Positions 26,201 through 35,567 of a stretch of DNA of 60,000 bases are shown here, piece after piece. The notes beneath the pieces are model-generated. The model saw nothing but the letters and a program-made list of their open reading frames with translations, was not told the DNA's origin and did not search any database. Source of the DNA: Antedon mediterranea (lineage: Eukaryota > Echinodermata > Crinoidea > Comatulida > Antedonidae). Numbering within the stretch: the first letter of the stretch is position 1; each line of letters opens with the position of its first letter. The translations under genes and the position numbers were made by a program. The stretch is taken from positions 1,495,001 through 1,555,000 of the forward strand of contig NC_092674.1 in assembly GCF_964355755.1 (NCBI RefSeq), written 5' to 3'.

Positions 26201-29200
26201 ACTTGTTCTGTGCCAGTTTTAAAATAGATTAATTCAATTGATTCACTGATATTAAAATTAAATTCACTATAAATAAAATCTGAAAACTTCATTTGATCTG
26301 GATTTAAAATAGTGACAATAATAATGCACTCTAATATGAGGTCTTTATTAATATTCTAAACTACTGTTTACTTAATTTTTTGTCGGGAGGGGGGGGGGGA
26401 GAGGTCAACGGAAGGTCAAAACATTTGTAGAATACCATAAAATATCACAAGGTCAACGTCAGTCAGACAAATTGTACTGTTATAATCCATATTGCAGGAT
26501 GTAATATAAATGTTTCCTATTGTATAATATACTGTAATAGTTGAGAAAGGAAAATGCATTTACACAGCAGCACAATAGAAGGGCAGCAAGTTGACCTTCA
26601 AAAGGTCAATCACATGTAACAAGTGTAGTATGTATTGGAATGCATGGTTCAAATCATGTAGTAGGTCGTTATGTGAATGATAGCAAATTAAGAATTGTGA
26701 AAGCAAACAATGAATTGAATGAACAAAAAGTGGTATTGTCACCCAAAAACATGAACAAAGAAGATTAATATAAAAAGACTTTGTTTGAATAGGCCATTTT
26801 GCAGTTTTAATAAAATTAATCACTTCAATAAAAAAAAATAATAATATAAACACAAATAACAACAATAAATTCAACCAAAAACCCATTGATAATTTGACTA
26901 TTTTTTGCTTTAAATTACATTTTTTTAGGTAAATAATTTTTTTTAGATCCATTTTTTGGTCAAAGTGACTATTAGTATTAATATTAGTATTATGTGACAT
27001 TACAGTAAAATGACATACTGTATTTGACAAAACAAGTATGTTTTCAGGGGACAAAACAAGTATGTTTTCAGGGGACAAAACAAGTATGTTTTCAGGGACC
27101 AAAATATATCTTAAAATGTTGTACAAACTTCTTTGGCTATGCTCTCCAGGCCTTGTTCTTTGTAGAAACTGAGGATATCATCCTGTACTATCTGATGGCC
27201 AGCTGCCTTGGATGGCGTTGTTGGTGCACTCTTTACGGGGCTGCCTTGTCCTATTAAAAAAACACATTTAAAGATCAACAATTTCGCCATGCAAACTTTT
27301 AAACAATGGTACTATTAAAAACAAATTTGTAAAATGTTGCTACTCCATAAAAATCCTAATGTACTTGGTACTAAAGTTAATACTAAATAACAAACATATT
27401 AAATAATGTGATAATAATAATTATATTATTGGTAATAATAATAATAATAGGTTTGTAACATAATTTTAATAAAAAACTGTAATATTATCAATATTGACCT
27501 AAAAAAAATATTTGTTTGTACATCGTGCAGCTGCAAGCTAAAATTTGATAAATTTATAAACGAACAAAAACTGATAATATAATTGTTGTTTCGTGCTGAA
27601 GCTTCATGGGATAAAATAAATATGCTATTAAAAAACAAACAATACAAAGGTTTTTGAAAATCAACAAACCACTTTATGATTAATAATAATGAATAGAAAT
27701 ACAAAGCCAATCATTTGAGAGAATCTCTCCTACTTTTGAAATGGTTTGCACCTAATTGGTGAACTTCACTCAGTGTAAACAGACAGCATGCATTATATAA
27801 ACAAATATAAAATTGTTTTATTTTATGCTAGGCCCAGGGTTTATAACAAGCAGCTATCCCAACCATAGTGATGTCATGGCTTAGTCAAACACAAAAGATT
27901 GTTTCCACTACACCAAGCACCTGGCTAACTAGAATTCCTTCATTGTGGAACTTGGGTGCTAGACAAAGGCATTGTTCATTAAGTTTAGCAGCATCAGTAA
28001 AGATTTAAATGCCAATGCACAAACCGGTTCTTTTGTCTTGAGAAAAATTAATCTTAAAACAAATTTTAAAATACACAATGTTAAAGACAGCTGACCATAT
28101 TTTGTTCTGAGTTTAAGTTTGCCTTTTAATAACTTTGGGCTTTAAAATTTAAAGAGAGAGATAACATAAGCTAGGACATGTGTTTATAGTTATTCTTCTA
28201 GTTCAAATTCAACAACTTTCAAAAGTCAGTTATTTTTAAATGCCCTAAATATTGGATCATTATTATTGTACATTATATTTAAATTATATAGATTTTTTTT
28301 AAATATTAAATAATCTTTAATAATAATATAATATTATTTTTATTACAATTTTTCAAATTCGCCCCAGAACACTGATGATATAGCCCCAATGACGAGAGTA
28401 ATTGTAACGCATACACAGAATGTGTTTATTGCTACATGTTGAGATATTATAGCCCAGTATTGATTACCAATACTGAAAAGTCAACCCTGATGTTCTAGGC
28501 AATGACAGATTAATGGCGGCTTCACAATACAGTAACTAATCCACCTTCACAGTGGAACATACTTTTGTGTGCAAAAGAAATGTCGATTGTAAATAACTGT
28601 TATACAAATAACTACAACATGGTAGTAAGTTACAGAGATGAATGACGATAAACAAACATGACTTTAGCTATGCATTTGTTTTTAATTTCTAAAGAATGCA
28701 GAATGTTGTATTTATAGCCAGAGGAGAATTAGCAATTAATGTACAAATGAGGTCACTAGATTTGACCTTTGATTCCTCACTAGAGACCTCACAGAAAAAA
28801 CAAAATAAACATCATATTATGCATTGCTCAGAATTGAAGAGCTCACTTCAAATTAAAAAAGTAAAGGTATTTTTAAATAATTGAATTAACCCTGTATATA
28901 AATCAATAATTAACATTCACTGTAACAGTTACCAAACCTTCTAATCTATCCTAAAACAAAAATGTGAAGGACTGAAATGAAATATCCACCATTGAACACA
29001 GAGATAGTGATTGTAACCATGGCCACTGTGTACAGTACTATATTACTGTATTGTGGTAACCACAGTTACACTGTAAATTGTATATAAACACAATTAATGT
29101 AATCTCTAATCTACAAAACTACAGATTTCCAGATTATTTCATTACTTTTTCTAATTTATAATTATTTATAATTTATAATTATAATTTATCTTTAGTTGGT

Positions 29201-31992
29201 GAATGTTTCAAAACATGCCGGAGTTTTGAAGTAGAAAAATAGTACATAATAGTACAGTACTGATTCGGGAAATTCCAATGCAAAATGCGTTGGAATATAG
29301 ACCACACTACTCATCAATGTTGCACATATTATCAAATACATACAGTAATGTTGGGTACATGGCCACCAACATTTGACCTAATTACTGTACAATCAAGGGA
29401 GGTACTACACTGTAGATTATTTATTCATTATTATCATTTTTGTTAATGTCTTACCTCACAAACATGCCTTAGGAACTTTATAATCAAGGAGGAAACAAAA
29501 GGGCAAAATATTGACAAATCTAAACTGAATACTGGTATATCCCTTTAAACTGCAATTATCCATCAGATAATAATGTTTGAAATTCCAATAGCGTCACCTT
29601 TAACACAGAATGCATACCATACAGAGACTGTATGTGAACCTTAATGTTGGGTCAGGTATAATCATTAACAAAACATTATATAAAATAAGAAACAGATATT
29701 TAGACTAAACTTGAGTGGTATCAAATGGCTACAAATTGTAATGTTTTATTTCATCGTTTTTGTTTGCTTGACTTAACAAAAAATTTAGGCAATTTTGCCA
29801 ATAGTGTCCAAATTCACTGGGGATAGTAAACTTTAAGTGAACCACGATAGTATTCTTAACTTTTAGGACTAGTAGAATTTAGCTATGTATGTACTAAACA
29901 AAACTTTCAATTCACAAAGGATCAGAACGTCTAGCTTGCATGCATACCGTAATGCTACTTAATACTCTGTGTTTTTGGTAAAAACTATGACAGTAAACAT
30001 AATTTTTAAAATAATTTTTTTTAAATATGGATAAGGAGTCAGATGAGTTTTTGGATTTTATTTTTTTTATTAATATTATAAAATTATTTTTTTATTCTTA
30101 AAAACTGTTCAATTTTTTTGTATGTCAATTTTTTTTATCGAACTTGAAATAAGAGAGACTTGTGCCGTATTAATTCATTGTACTGTGAAAGATCAGCAGA
30201 TCAGGTTGCTTCCGTTCTTAAATGCCCTTGAAGAAGTCGGTGAAAAGGGCTCAGGAAATATCTTGTTAATGAAATACTGTTTAATCTTCAAAAACTGAGC
30301 CTTTGTTTACTTTGACTATGCCTGGTTGTGCATGTTGTGTAGTTTGTTGCGCGGATCCAAACTTGTCATGGGGACGAGTTCTAATGTATTAATTTTTTCG
30401 TTATTTCACACTGCATCAGATATGAGCTAAAGGATTAAAACTTAAAATCTACTAAATCAGTAAAAATTAATAACTACAATAGAATTTAAGCCACAACCCA
30501 GATATGCAATGGCAAGCAAAATGATTCTAGATTGACAAAGTTTAAATATTTGAAACATAGGTCTAGGATCAAAGGTCAGACCATCGAACCATGTACAGTA
30601 CAGTAACCCACCTTCTTGGATAGCTCATATGCACTATTAAAAGAGCCTACTGTAGTACAGGTACACATTGAGAAGAGTAGTGGTTTACCCTGGTGTACTA
30701 CATCACAGCCACTGATCAGAAACTGGGGCCAGTATGTATAAAATATTTCAATTTACCCTAAGAAAACTTCCAATCTGCTTAAATACGTCTCTATAAAATA
30801 CTGATGTTATTGCATCATCAAAACAACATACAGTTACTGTAATACAGTATAAGGAAATTCCCAATTACTGTAGTCACTTCCTTTTTTGTAAGGAAAATTA
30901 TAAATTATTGATGAAGCTGATTTTTTAATATCAATGTAACAAACAAAGCAAAATAAATTAGACAGACGATTGACTTGTGTCTAGTAGTATTGAACAATAA
31001 AATCATCTACAGTACAGTACATGACATTGGTAATTAACTAGACTTTATTTTTAGGGGTGTCTTGCTGTACGGAAATTTAAGTTTTCTTTTCTCAGATATG
31101 GCTACTGTATGTCTATTTATCCGGTTAACAAGACATTGAATGTTCTATGAAAATCAAGCCAAATTTCCACTTTGTTAAAAAAAAATTGCAATCAATCCCA
31201 AGTAGGATAATATTCATCATAGATTATACATTCAGACAGACCCAACTAAATGTAACGGTAGCAAAGAACACGCCTTTTAAAAATATTGTAATGACCAAAA
31301 ACACAACTTAAAGGATGACGCGCACACAATAACATAAGACTGATTGTTATACACTTCTATATTAATTAGTAAATATATATAATATATAATCATACCATAC
31401 TTTTATTTTAATCTCTTATTCAACCAAAAAAAGACAACATAACTTGTATGAGAATCAAAACAAATATTTATTAATGGCATGCATTATGTTAGGCCTACAT
31501 TATTTTTTTCATGTCCAACAAGGTGTGGTGTAGATATATTACCATTCTGTTGCTACTAATATTAAATAGAGGCCTAGGCATAGGCCCCAGTTATTTACAA
31601 TCTATGCAAGAACCAGGTTTAATTTTCCATGTTACATTGTTTTTATTTACAAATTATGGCTGTATAATTAAATGTAGGAGGAGGGTATACAAAATAATTC
31701 TTTGATTTTAATAAGCTCATACGATGATGTAAAATCACTGTATATAGGCATACAATAGGATAAGCCTAGATTGTATATAGGCCTGGGCTGAGGGATTACT
31801 GTAACTTATTACCGAGCTGGTAAGCTTCTAAGCTTGATTGACCCAGCCAGGCCTGGGTTAGGCCTAGGTTAGGCCTAGCCTAGCCTAGGCCTAGATAATT
31901 TTGGAAAATAAAAACAATAATAATAGGCCTAGCCTAAACAAACCTTCGTCCACCCAGAGACTTGTCAACGTGGCAGCAGAAGTAGTCGTCAT
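11280..31992 (-). CDS. TFDP1: Transcription factor DP (TFDP1/2 type), complete, 11 exons
   Basis: DP proteins pair with E2F factors and bind E2F sites in promoters of cell-cycle genes in the nucleus. Coding exons in transcript order are 31992-31944, 27250-27129, 25050-24975, 16342-16218, 15896-15808, 14978-14934, 14815-14638, 14507-14292, 14034-13880, 12211-12045 and 11572-11280. They total 1515 nt, encoding 504 aa plus TGA, and phases match at all ten junctions. Residues 169-250 hold the winged-helix DNA-binding domain ([25 protein letters not shown], then [19 protein letters not shown]). Residues about 250-400 hold the dimerisation and marked-box region ([37 protein letters not shown]). The tail is Ser-rich and acidic ([13 protein letters not shown]), as in other DPs. 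The N-terminal 57 residues (exons 1-2) do not resemble vertebrate DP. Exons 1 and 2 both use a GTTTGT donor. If intron 2 is retained, a stop follows after five extra residues. The protein is longer than human DP1 (410 aa). Confidence 0.94.
12340..12650 (+). mobile_element. tRNA-derived SINE, full-length copy 1
   Basis: The 5' part is tRNA-Ser/Leu-like: an A box in GTGGCCGAGCGGTTAAGAC and a B box in GGGTTCGGGGCTC. A conserved body follows (TCTTCTCGGATAAGGACTAT, GAGTAGGGGGTTACCCCGGT, CACAGCCACTGATCA) and the tail reads CACCCAGTATAAA, then A-rich. It is nearly identical to the copy at 55993-56313, which implies recent activity. It lies in a TFDP1 intron. Confidence 0.9.
12654..13861. mobile_element. 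Fold-back element carrying the 46-bp array
   Basis: The left end ACAACAGGATGCTGAGCTC (12654-12672) matches the reverse complement of the right end, ACAACAGGACGCTGAGCTC (13843-13861), at 18 of 19 bases. Between them are the 46-bp array and about 170 bp of unique sequence. The array unit itself begins with the terminal sequence, so the array may have grown from the left terminus. The element sits at the A-rich tail of a SINE. Confidence 0.65.
12659..13670. repeat. 46-bp minisatellite, exactly 22 copies
   Basis: The unit starts AGGATGCTGAGCTCTAGAGA, continues TCAAATGGTTTATCTG and ends TGGCTGTGAC. The tract is 1012 bp, exactly 22 x 46, and I see no substitution between units. Such identity points to very recent expansion or continuous homogenisation. 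It lies in a TFDP1 intron. Confidence 0.97.
14107..14241. mobile_element. MITE family A, complete
   Basis: It begins AAAGCTCTGTCTACACTATC and ends TTTGATAGTGTCGACAGAGA, with a core containing GATATGACATCATGTCCATA. It lies in a TFDP1 intron, about 50 bp from the exon ending at 14292. Confidence 0.88.
15046..15599. mobile_element. TTAA-bounded element with AAGATGTATTGTCCCTT termini
   Basis: The left end TTAAAGATGTATTGTCCCTT is mirrored by the right end AGGGACAATACATCTTTAA. A TTAA at both outer ends fits the TTAA target preference of piggyBac and Kolobok superfamilies. The 554-bp interior has no open frame, so this is a non-autonomous copy. It fills most of a TFDP1 intron. Confidence 0.82.
15623..15788. 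mobile_element. MITE family A, complete
   Basis: It starts AAAGCTCTGTCTACATTATC and ends AATAGTGTAGACAGAGCTTA. The core has two 21-bp repeats and GATATGACATCATCATGTC. It ends about 20 bp from the exon at 15808. Confidence 0.9.
15975..16140. mobile_element. MITE family A, complete
   Basis: The left end TTAAGATCTGTTTACACTAT is diverged; the right end TTTGATAGTGTAGACAGAGC is well kept. The core repeats are in the inverse orientation (CATATTTGGG) to those of the copy at 15623. Confidence 0.85.
17475..17552. repeat. TCTAGAAAACTCAGA direct and inverted repeat
   Basis: CTAGAAAACTCAGAT occurs twice, then inverted as ATCTGAGTTTTCTAG, then again as CTAGAAAACTCGGAT. The middle pair can form a hairpin. 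Confidence 0.9.
17638..17815. repeat. Dispersed repeat B, first copy
   Basis: TTTAGCAATATTGCTAA, CAAACTGATTTTTAAGTC, GAAACATAGTTTTGTATTG and TGCTACACTGGCGAAA occur here in order and again at 25488-25632. The two copies are the same strand. The family is not recognised. Confidence 0.85.
18537..19767 (-). pseudogene. Transposon gene in two pieces, split by a SINE
   Basis: The upstream piece (19767-19380) carries [39 protein letters not shown] and GTVKRL. The downstream piece (19049-18537) carries [39 protein letters not shown] and [10 protein letters not shown], and ends in a stop. Both pieces are open, on the same strand and in the order expected of one protein. Similar domains are familiar to me from uncharacterised animal and bracovirus-associated proteins of the Cc8L18.2 type; this recollection was not checked. 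The TDG and HGKxxCDG motifs could be part of a DDE-like nuclease, but this is inference. The N-terminal part of the family protein is not seen, so the copy is probably truncated as well as interrupted. Confidence 0.7.
19050..19380 (+). mobile_element. tRNA-derived SINE, copy 2, inside the transposon gene
   Basis: The A box region reads ATGGCCGAGCGGTTAAGGC and the B box GGGTTCGAGGCC. The body (TCTTCTCGGATAAGGACTAT, GTAGGGGGTTACCCCGGTG) matches copies 1 and 3, but the 3' portion differs (TATCAGGGGGATTACCACC) and the tail is AAATAAAAATAAAAAATTA. This suggests a second subfamily. It interrupts the transposon open frame, so it inserted after the transposon arrived. Confidence 0.88.
20932..23605. 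repeat. 68-bp satellite, about 39 copies
   Basis: Each unit contains CTGTATTGAGATATGAGATT, TGAATGAAACACAGGGCAGT and GAAGAGATTATAATATAAGC. Recurrent variants are CAGGG/CAGAG/CAGCG, GAGATT/GATATT and AGCGTG/AGAGTG. A few units are 71 bp because of an extra CAG (GCAGCAGTG). The overlapping 62-63-codon minus-strand frames are a by-product of the repeat. It lies in a TFDP1 intron. Confidence 0.97.
23865..24032. repeat. 42-bp minisatellite, 4 copies
   Basis: The unit is CTTTGTGGGTCCACGAGAGA, then ACATTCAGTTCAGATTGTAT and two more bases. The length is a multiple of three, so a 14-residue peptide ([14 protein letters not shown]) repeats on the plus strand. There is no other coding support, and the host gene is on the other strand. 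Confidence 0.93.
24180..24270. repeat. Short direct repeat GATAAACCACAAA
   Basis: ATGATAAACCACAAAATGTA, then AAGTACAATT, is repeated about 46 bp downstream with one-base differences. It is intronic. Confidence 0.7.
24754..24955. mobile_element. MITE family A, complete, expanded core
   Basis: It begins AAAGCTCTGTCTACACTATC and ends AAACTAGTTTGATAGTG plus a slightly altered terminus. The core holds about five 21-bp repeats (GCATATCACTACCATATTTA). It lies 20 bp from the TFDP1 exon at 24975. Confidence 0.88.
25051..27025. other. TFDP1 intron, no gene seen
   Basis: Contains dispersed repeat B (25488-25632), a duplicated TTGTTCTGTGCCAGTTTT (about 26102 and 26203) and a G-run at about 26391. The 188-codon minus-strand frame at 26560-27126 is Leu/Phe-rich, overlaps the exon 2 donor and shows no conserved motif, so I do not call it a gene. 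Confidence 0.6.
25488..25632. repeat. Dispersed repeat B, second copy
   Basis: It shares TTTAGCAATATTGCTAA, GAAACATAGTTTTGTATTG and TTGCTATGCTACACTGGCG with the copy at 17638-17815. It lacks a block of about 40 bp found in that copy. Confidence 0.85.
27026..27097. repeat. 24-bp minisatellite, 3 copies, beside the exon 2 donor
   Basis: Three exact copies of GACAAAACAAGTATGTTTTC plus AGGG. It lies about 30 bp into the intron downstream of TFDP1 exon 2. Confidence 0.93.
30610..30745 (+). mobile_element. SINE fragment
   Basis: Matches the SINE body: GTACACATTGAGAAGAGTAG, TGGTTTACCCTGGTGTACTA and CATCACAGCCACTGATCA. The tRNA-like head is missing, so it is an old 5'-truncated copy. Confidence 0.7.
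31780..31930. repeat. AGGCCTA/TAGGCCT cluster
   Basis: GGTTAGGCCTAGGTTAGGCC and CTAGCCTAGCCTAGGCCTAG lie next to the exon 1 donor. Such short palindromic patches also occur singly elsewhere in the window. Confidence 0.8.
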
Positions 31993-31999
31993 ATTAACG

Positions 32000-32410
32000 A
32001 ATGTTGCATTTAATCATTAAAATTCTGGCATTTAAATCTCACTATCTCCCAGGAGGCGAGTAATGATGTGCACCACACGGACGGCCACTATCGATCGGTG
32101 GAAAATTATCCCAAATTCTCACGCACCTGGGTCGTCGTCAGAGATAAAAATGGCGAAACAGGGGAGCGTTACTGTTTTCAAATGTTAATTTTTCAACTTA
32201 ATAAACTTTGATTTCAGCCATCGTCGCACCAGCAAATAAAACAAAACTTAATGAATTAATTTACAGAATAGAAATACAAATTCACTCAATTTAAGTGCAA
32301 TTTAAAAGCAAAACACTACAGCAACTTCCTTTGTAGGTACCCCAATCGTCAAGCTATAGAAAACTGAGCTTGGCGGTGGCGATGTAAGGATGTTGTTGAT
32401 TGGTCAATTA
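32000..32410 (-). promoter_or_regulatory. TFDP1 5' UTR and promoter region
   Basis: Upstream of the ATG at 31992 the DNA is less AT-rich. A YY1-type site (AAAATGGCG, about 32147-32155) and an inverted CCAAT box (GATTGGTCAATT, about 32398) have the spacing expected of a TATA-less start near 32150. No TATA box is seen. The exact start site cannot be fixed from sequence. Confidence 0.45.
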
Positions 32411-35400
32411 CTGATGGTTTCAGAAATTGTTGCGGCTGCGCATTTTGACAGATGCGATCTTTTGTTGTCCCAATAGACAAAAGGGCTTCTTAAATTATAT
32501 ATTTTGAAGTGAAAACTTCTATTGAATATCTGGTACTCCACAAATACCAACATAACTTGGTTAAACGGTTTCTTATAATCATTATAATACAGGAAATCAA
32601 TGTTTCATTTTTTGGTGTATGGGAGAAAAGTCTAAGGAGTCTGCTGGCATTTAAATTATATAGAGGGCAGTATTATTAAAAGTGAAATACAAGGTAAAAG
32701 TAAACTTGAAAGTTTTAAAATTAACAATAAAGTTACAAACAAAATTACATAAAAACTAAAATTAAACTTAATAAAACGATCAGCAAGAAATTAAAATAAT
32801 AAATCAAATAAATATTACATACTTAGCTAAAGTAGATAGCTTTTCAAGACTTTCAGATATTGAGACTATTGAAAAAAGTATTTATTATAATAAAGGAGAT
32901 GTTGTGGATCAAAGAGATAAAACCTACACTCAATAAACAATCGGATTCCATCAAAGCTAAATTGTTTATCTAACTCAGTAGGAGGAGCTAATTACTTAAT
33001 TAGCCCTCAATTAGCATTTCCTGTCACCAACTTATTATTGTTTTGTATTCACTTGATCTTGAAAATGGTTCTATGATGGTACCGAAACGTCGATTTCTCT
33101 TTTTGTCATTAAATTTTATATTGAAAATAAACTAAATAAATAAATAATTTATTTATCGTTAGATTAATTTTTTAAAAGCCTGGTACTGTATTCAATTTAA
33201 GAGAATGGTCTTTTTCTTACTGCGTTTCAAAGCAAATAAATATAGAAATCTCTCAATATGCCAACAAAAGAAGATTAACAAAATTGGGTCTTGAAATTTC
33301 CTTTTTCAGTTTAAATAAAGTTATTCACTTCCGTTGAAAAAAAAAACCAACAAAATGATTTCAATTATAAAGACAAAATTATAGACAAAATAAATGCTTA
33401 AATTTAATACAAATAAGTTCATTTTTTGGCTGACAATTTTGTTTGGTTTTAGGTAGTCTGTTTTTGCTTTTTACAAATTTGATTAGATCCCATTTTTGGT
33501 AAACGTGACTATTACGCGACATTAAAATGATCCATTTTTTACACAGACAATGTACCATTTTTTTTTTTTATTCTTTGCAGAATTTCATGTTCTTCAAGAT
33601 TTTGAAATCAAAAGGGCCAGAAGAACAAAACAGGGAGCAAGAAGGTCGAACAAGGAACGTACCAACAAGACAACAATATATTCTGTATTGCTTTACTCTC
33701 GATAAAATGGTGTACAAACGCTTGGTTGCTAAGTAACACCACAATGACAGGACAACATAGTTAACTTGTTTCAGAAATATTTTATTGTAAATAAAATGAT
33801 TTATCATACTGACATATGTATGTATTTTTTCTAAAATGAAGTTTATTTACAAAAATTATCCCCCATCCCGATTGTATAGCAGCTAGGTATTCTACAAAAA
33901 AAACTAAAAATGTGGTAATATTACTATTACTACTGTGTTCCATCATTTACAATATACAGTATTTATATACTTTTCACCTAGTATACTTAGCTTATATAAT
34001 AATAGATTCACTTCAGTACAGTTATAGGACAATTATTTCTTATCCTAAAATAACATTAATAAAACATTTTTAATCAAGAAAGTGTGACTTATAAATCTAC
34101 CTATATATTTCTAAAAATGTAGTGTTATGTTAAAACCATTGCCAAATGTAATTATACATTAATTTCCAATACAGTGGAAACATTACAACATTAATAATAA
34201 ACTCAGAATTTAAAATATATACTCATAACGGAACGTATATCTTTACAACATAACTTTACTAAAAATGTTCCTAAAAATAAATTTTAAAAGAAATGTCGAT
34301 TTTGTTTTTTCTGCTAGGAAAATTGAGTGATTGTCAATGTTATTATATATATGTTATTGTCATTATATAATATCGTACAGTGCATTTATAGTTTTTTTTT
34401 TCAAAGCAATTCCAAATATTAATTTCAAATAGTTACTCTTGAGTGAAGTCCATGCAAAATATTATATACAATACAAAGCATCTTGGTTGTAATACAGCAG
34501 AAGCTGTATTCAGGGGACACAAAGTAAAAGGGAATTATTATGTTTCAACCATATAGTCATGTCCTAAAACTTCCTCAATAAATGAACAATGTTTTAACAA
34601 TACAGCCAAGCCATATTGAGGGACAATCTTATTTAGGGGACAGACATTTTCCCAAGAATTAAGGGTCCCTGTGTTTTAACAGTACTGCCACTATTAAAGG
34701 ACACACCCCTATTAATTGGCAGTCTACTATCTAAAATAGATACTCCAATTACTTAATTTAAGTAAATATGTTTCTTTAATTTTTCTTGATAATAGTACTC
34801 TCTGGCAGTCAAACCTCAATACCAAGCATGCATTCTGTTGATGCACTATTTCTAGATGTCACTGCTGTATTTCTCTTGTGTCAGTACATTCAATTATTTC
34901 AATCCACCATGATAAGTTTGGCATTAGATTAGTTAAACAGCAAAGATAACATATAAAGCAGACAAATAATAGCAAATATCTTTCTTAAAAATCACACTTA
35001 ATGATACAACTATTTAATGTACCTGTCCTACATTATTGTATAAAAGTATTACTGCAATAAGAACTACTTTAAAATTGTTATAAATGTTAATAGTCATAAA
35101 ATGAAGGCACTACTGAACAAATGTGGTATATAGAATAACATATGAACACATCAAGTAAACATTACTGTATATACTCTGGTATAATCCCAACCCCTTGGGA
35201 GTGGGACTACACCTGGGAATAAATATTATCTGAAATCTGAATTTGGTTCAGAAAAATAATGATGGTTAAAAACTCATCTGAACTGGCTAGAGAAAGGCCT
35301 ACATCCAGACCAAAAGTCAATACTGGGACTATACCCGGGGATATGCATGTTGGTGAAATCAGACATAAAGTAGGGGGTGGGATTAACTAGAGGATATACA

Positions 35401-35567
35401 ATAAATAGACTGGTGAAACTTATTCCTCCATGCTAAAATACATTGAATAATAAAATATGAACACTATTATAAGAATGTTTATTATTGTTTAAAATAGATT
35501 AGCGCCAATAACGATCCTTACTTTTAAAAATAACTAATGTACAAAAGTTCATAAAACGTTTTAGAAA
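32411..35567. other. Gap between TFDP1 and RNF13, no gene seen
   Basis: AT-rich. The lower-coordinate side of the RNF13 stop will hold that gene's 3' UTR. A GGTACCGAAACGTCGATTT segment at about 33078 looks like the end of an old dispersed repeat. No conserved frame was found on either strand. Confidence 0.55.

Larger units (their letters stand above)
27251..31943. other. TFDP1 intron 1, no gene seen
   Basis: About 4.7 kb of AT-rich sequence. Recognisable items are a SINE fragment at 30610-30745 and a cluster of AGGCCTA repeats at about 31780-31930. I found no additional exon. Confidence 0.6.

Noticed and set aside
26560-27126. 188-codon minus-strand frame
   Set aside because: Low-complexity Leu/Phe-rich sequence in a TFDP1 intron, running over the 24-bp repeat; no recognisable motif.
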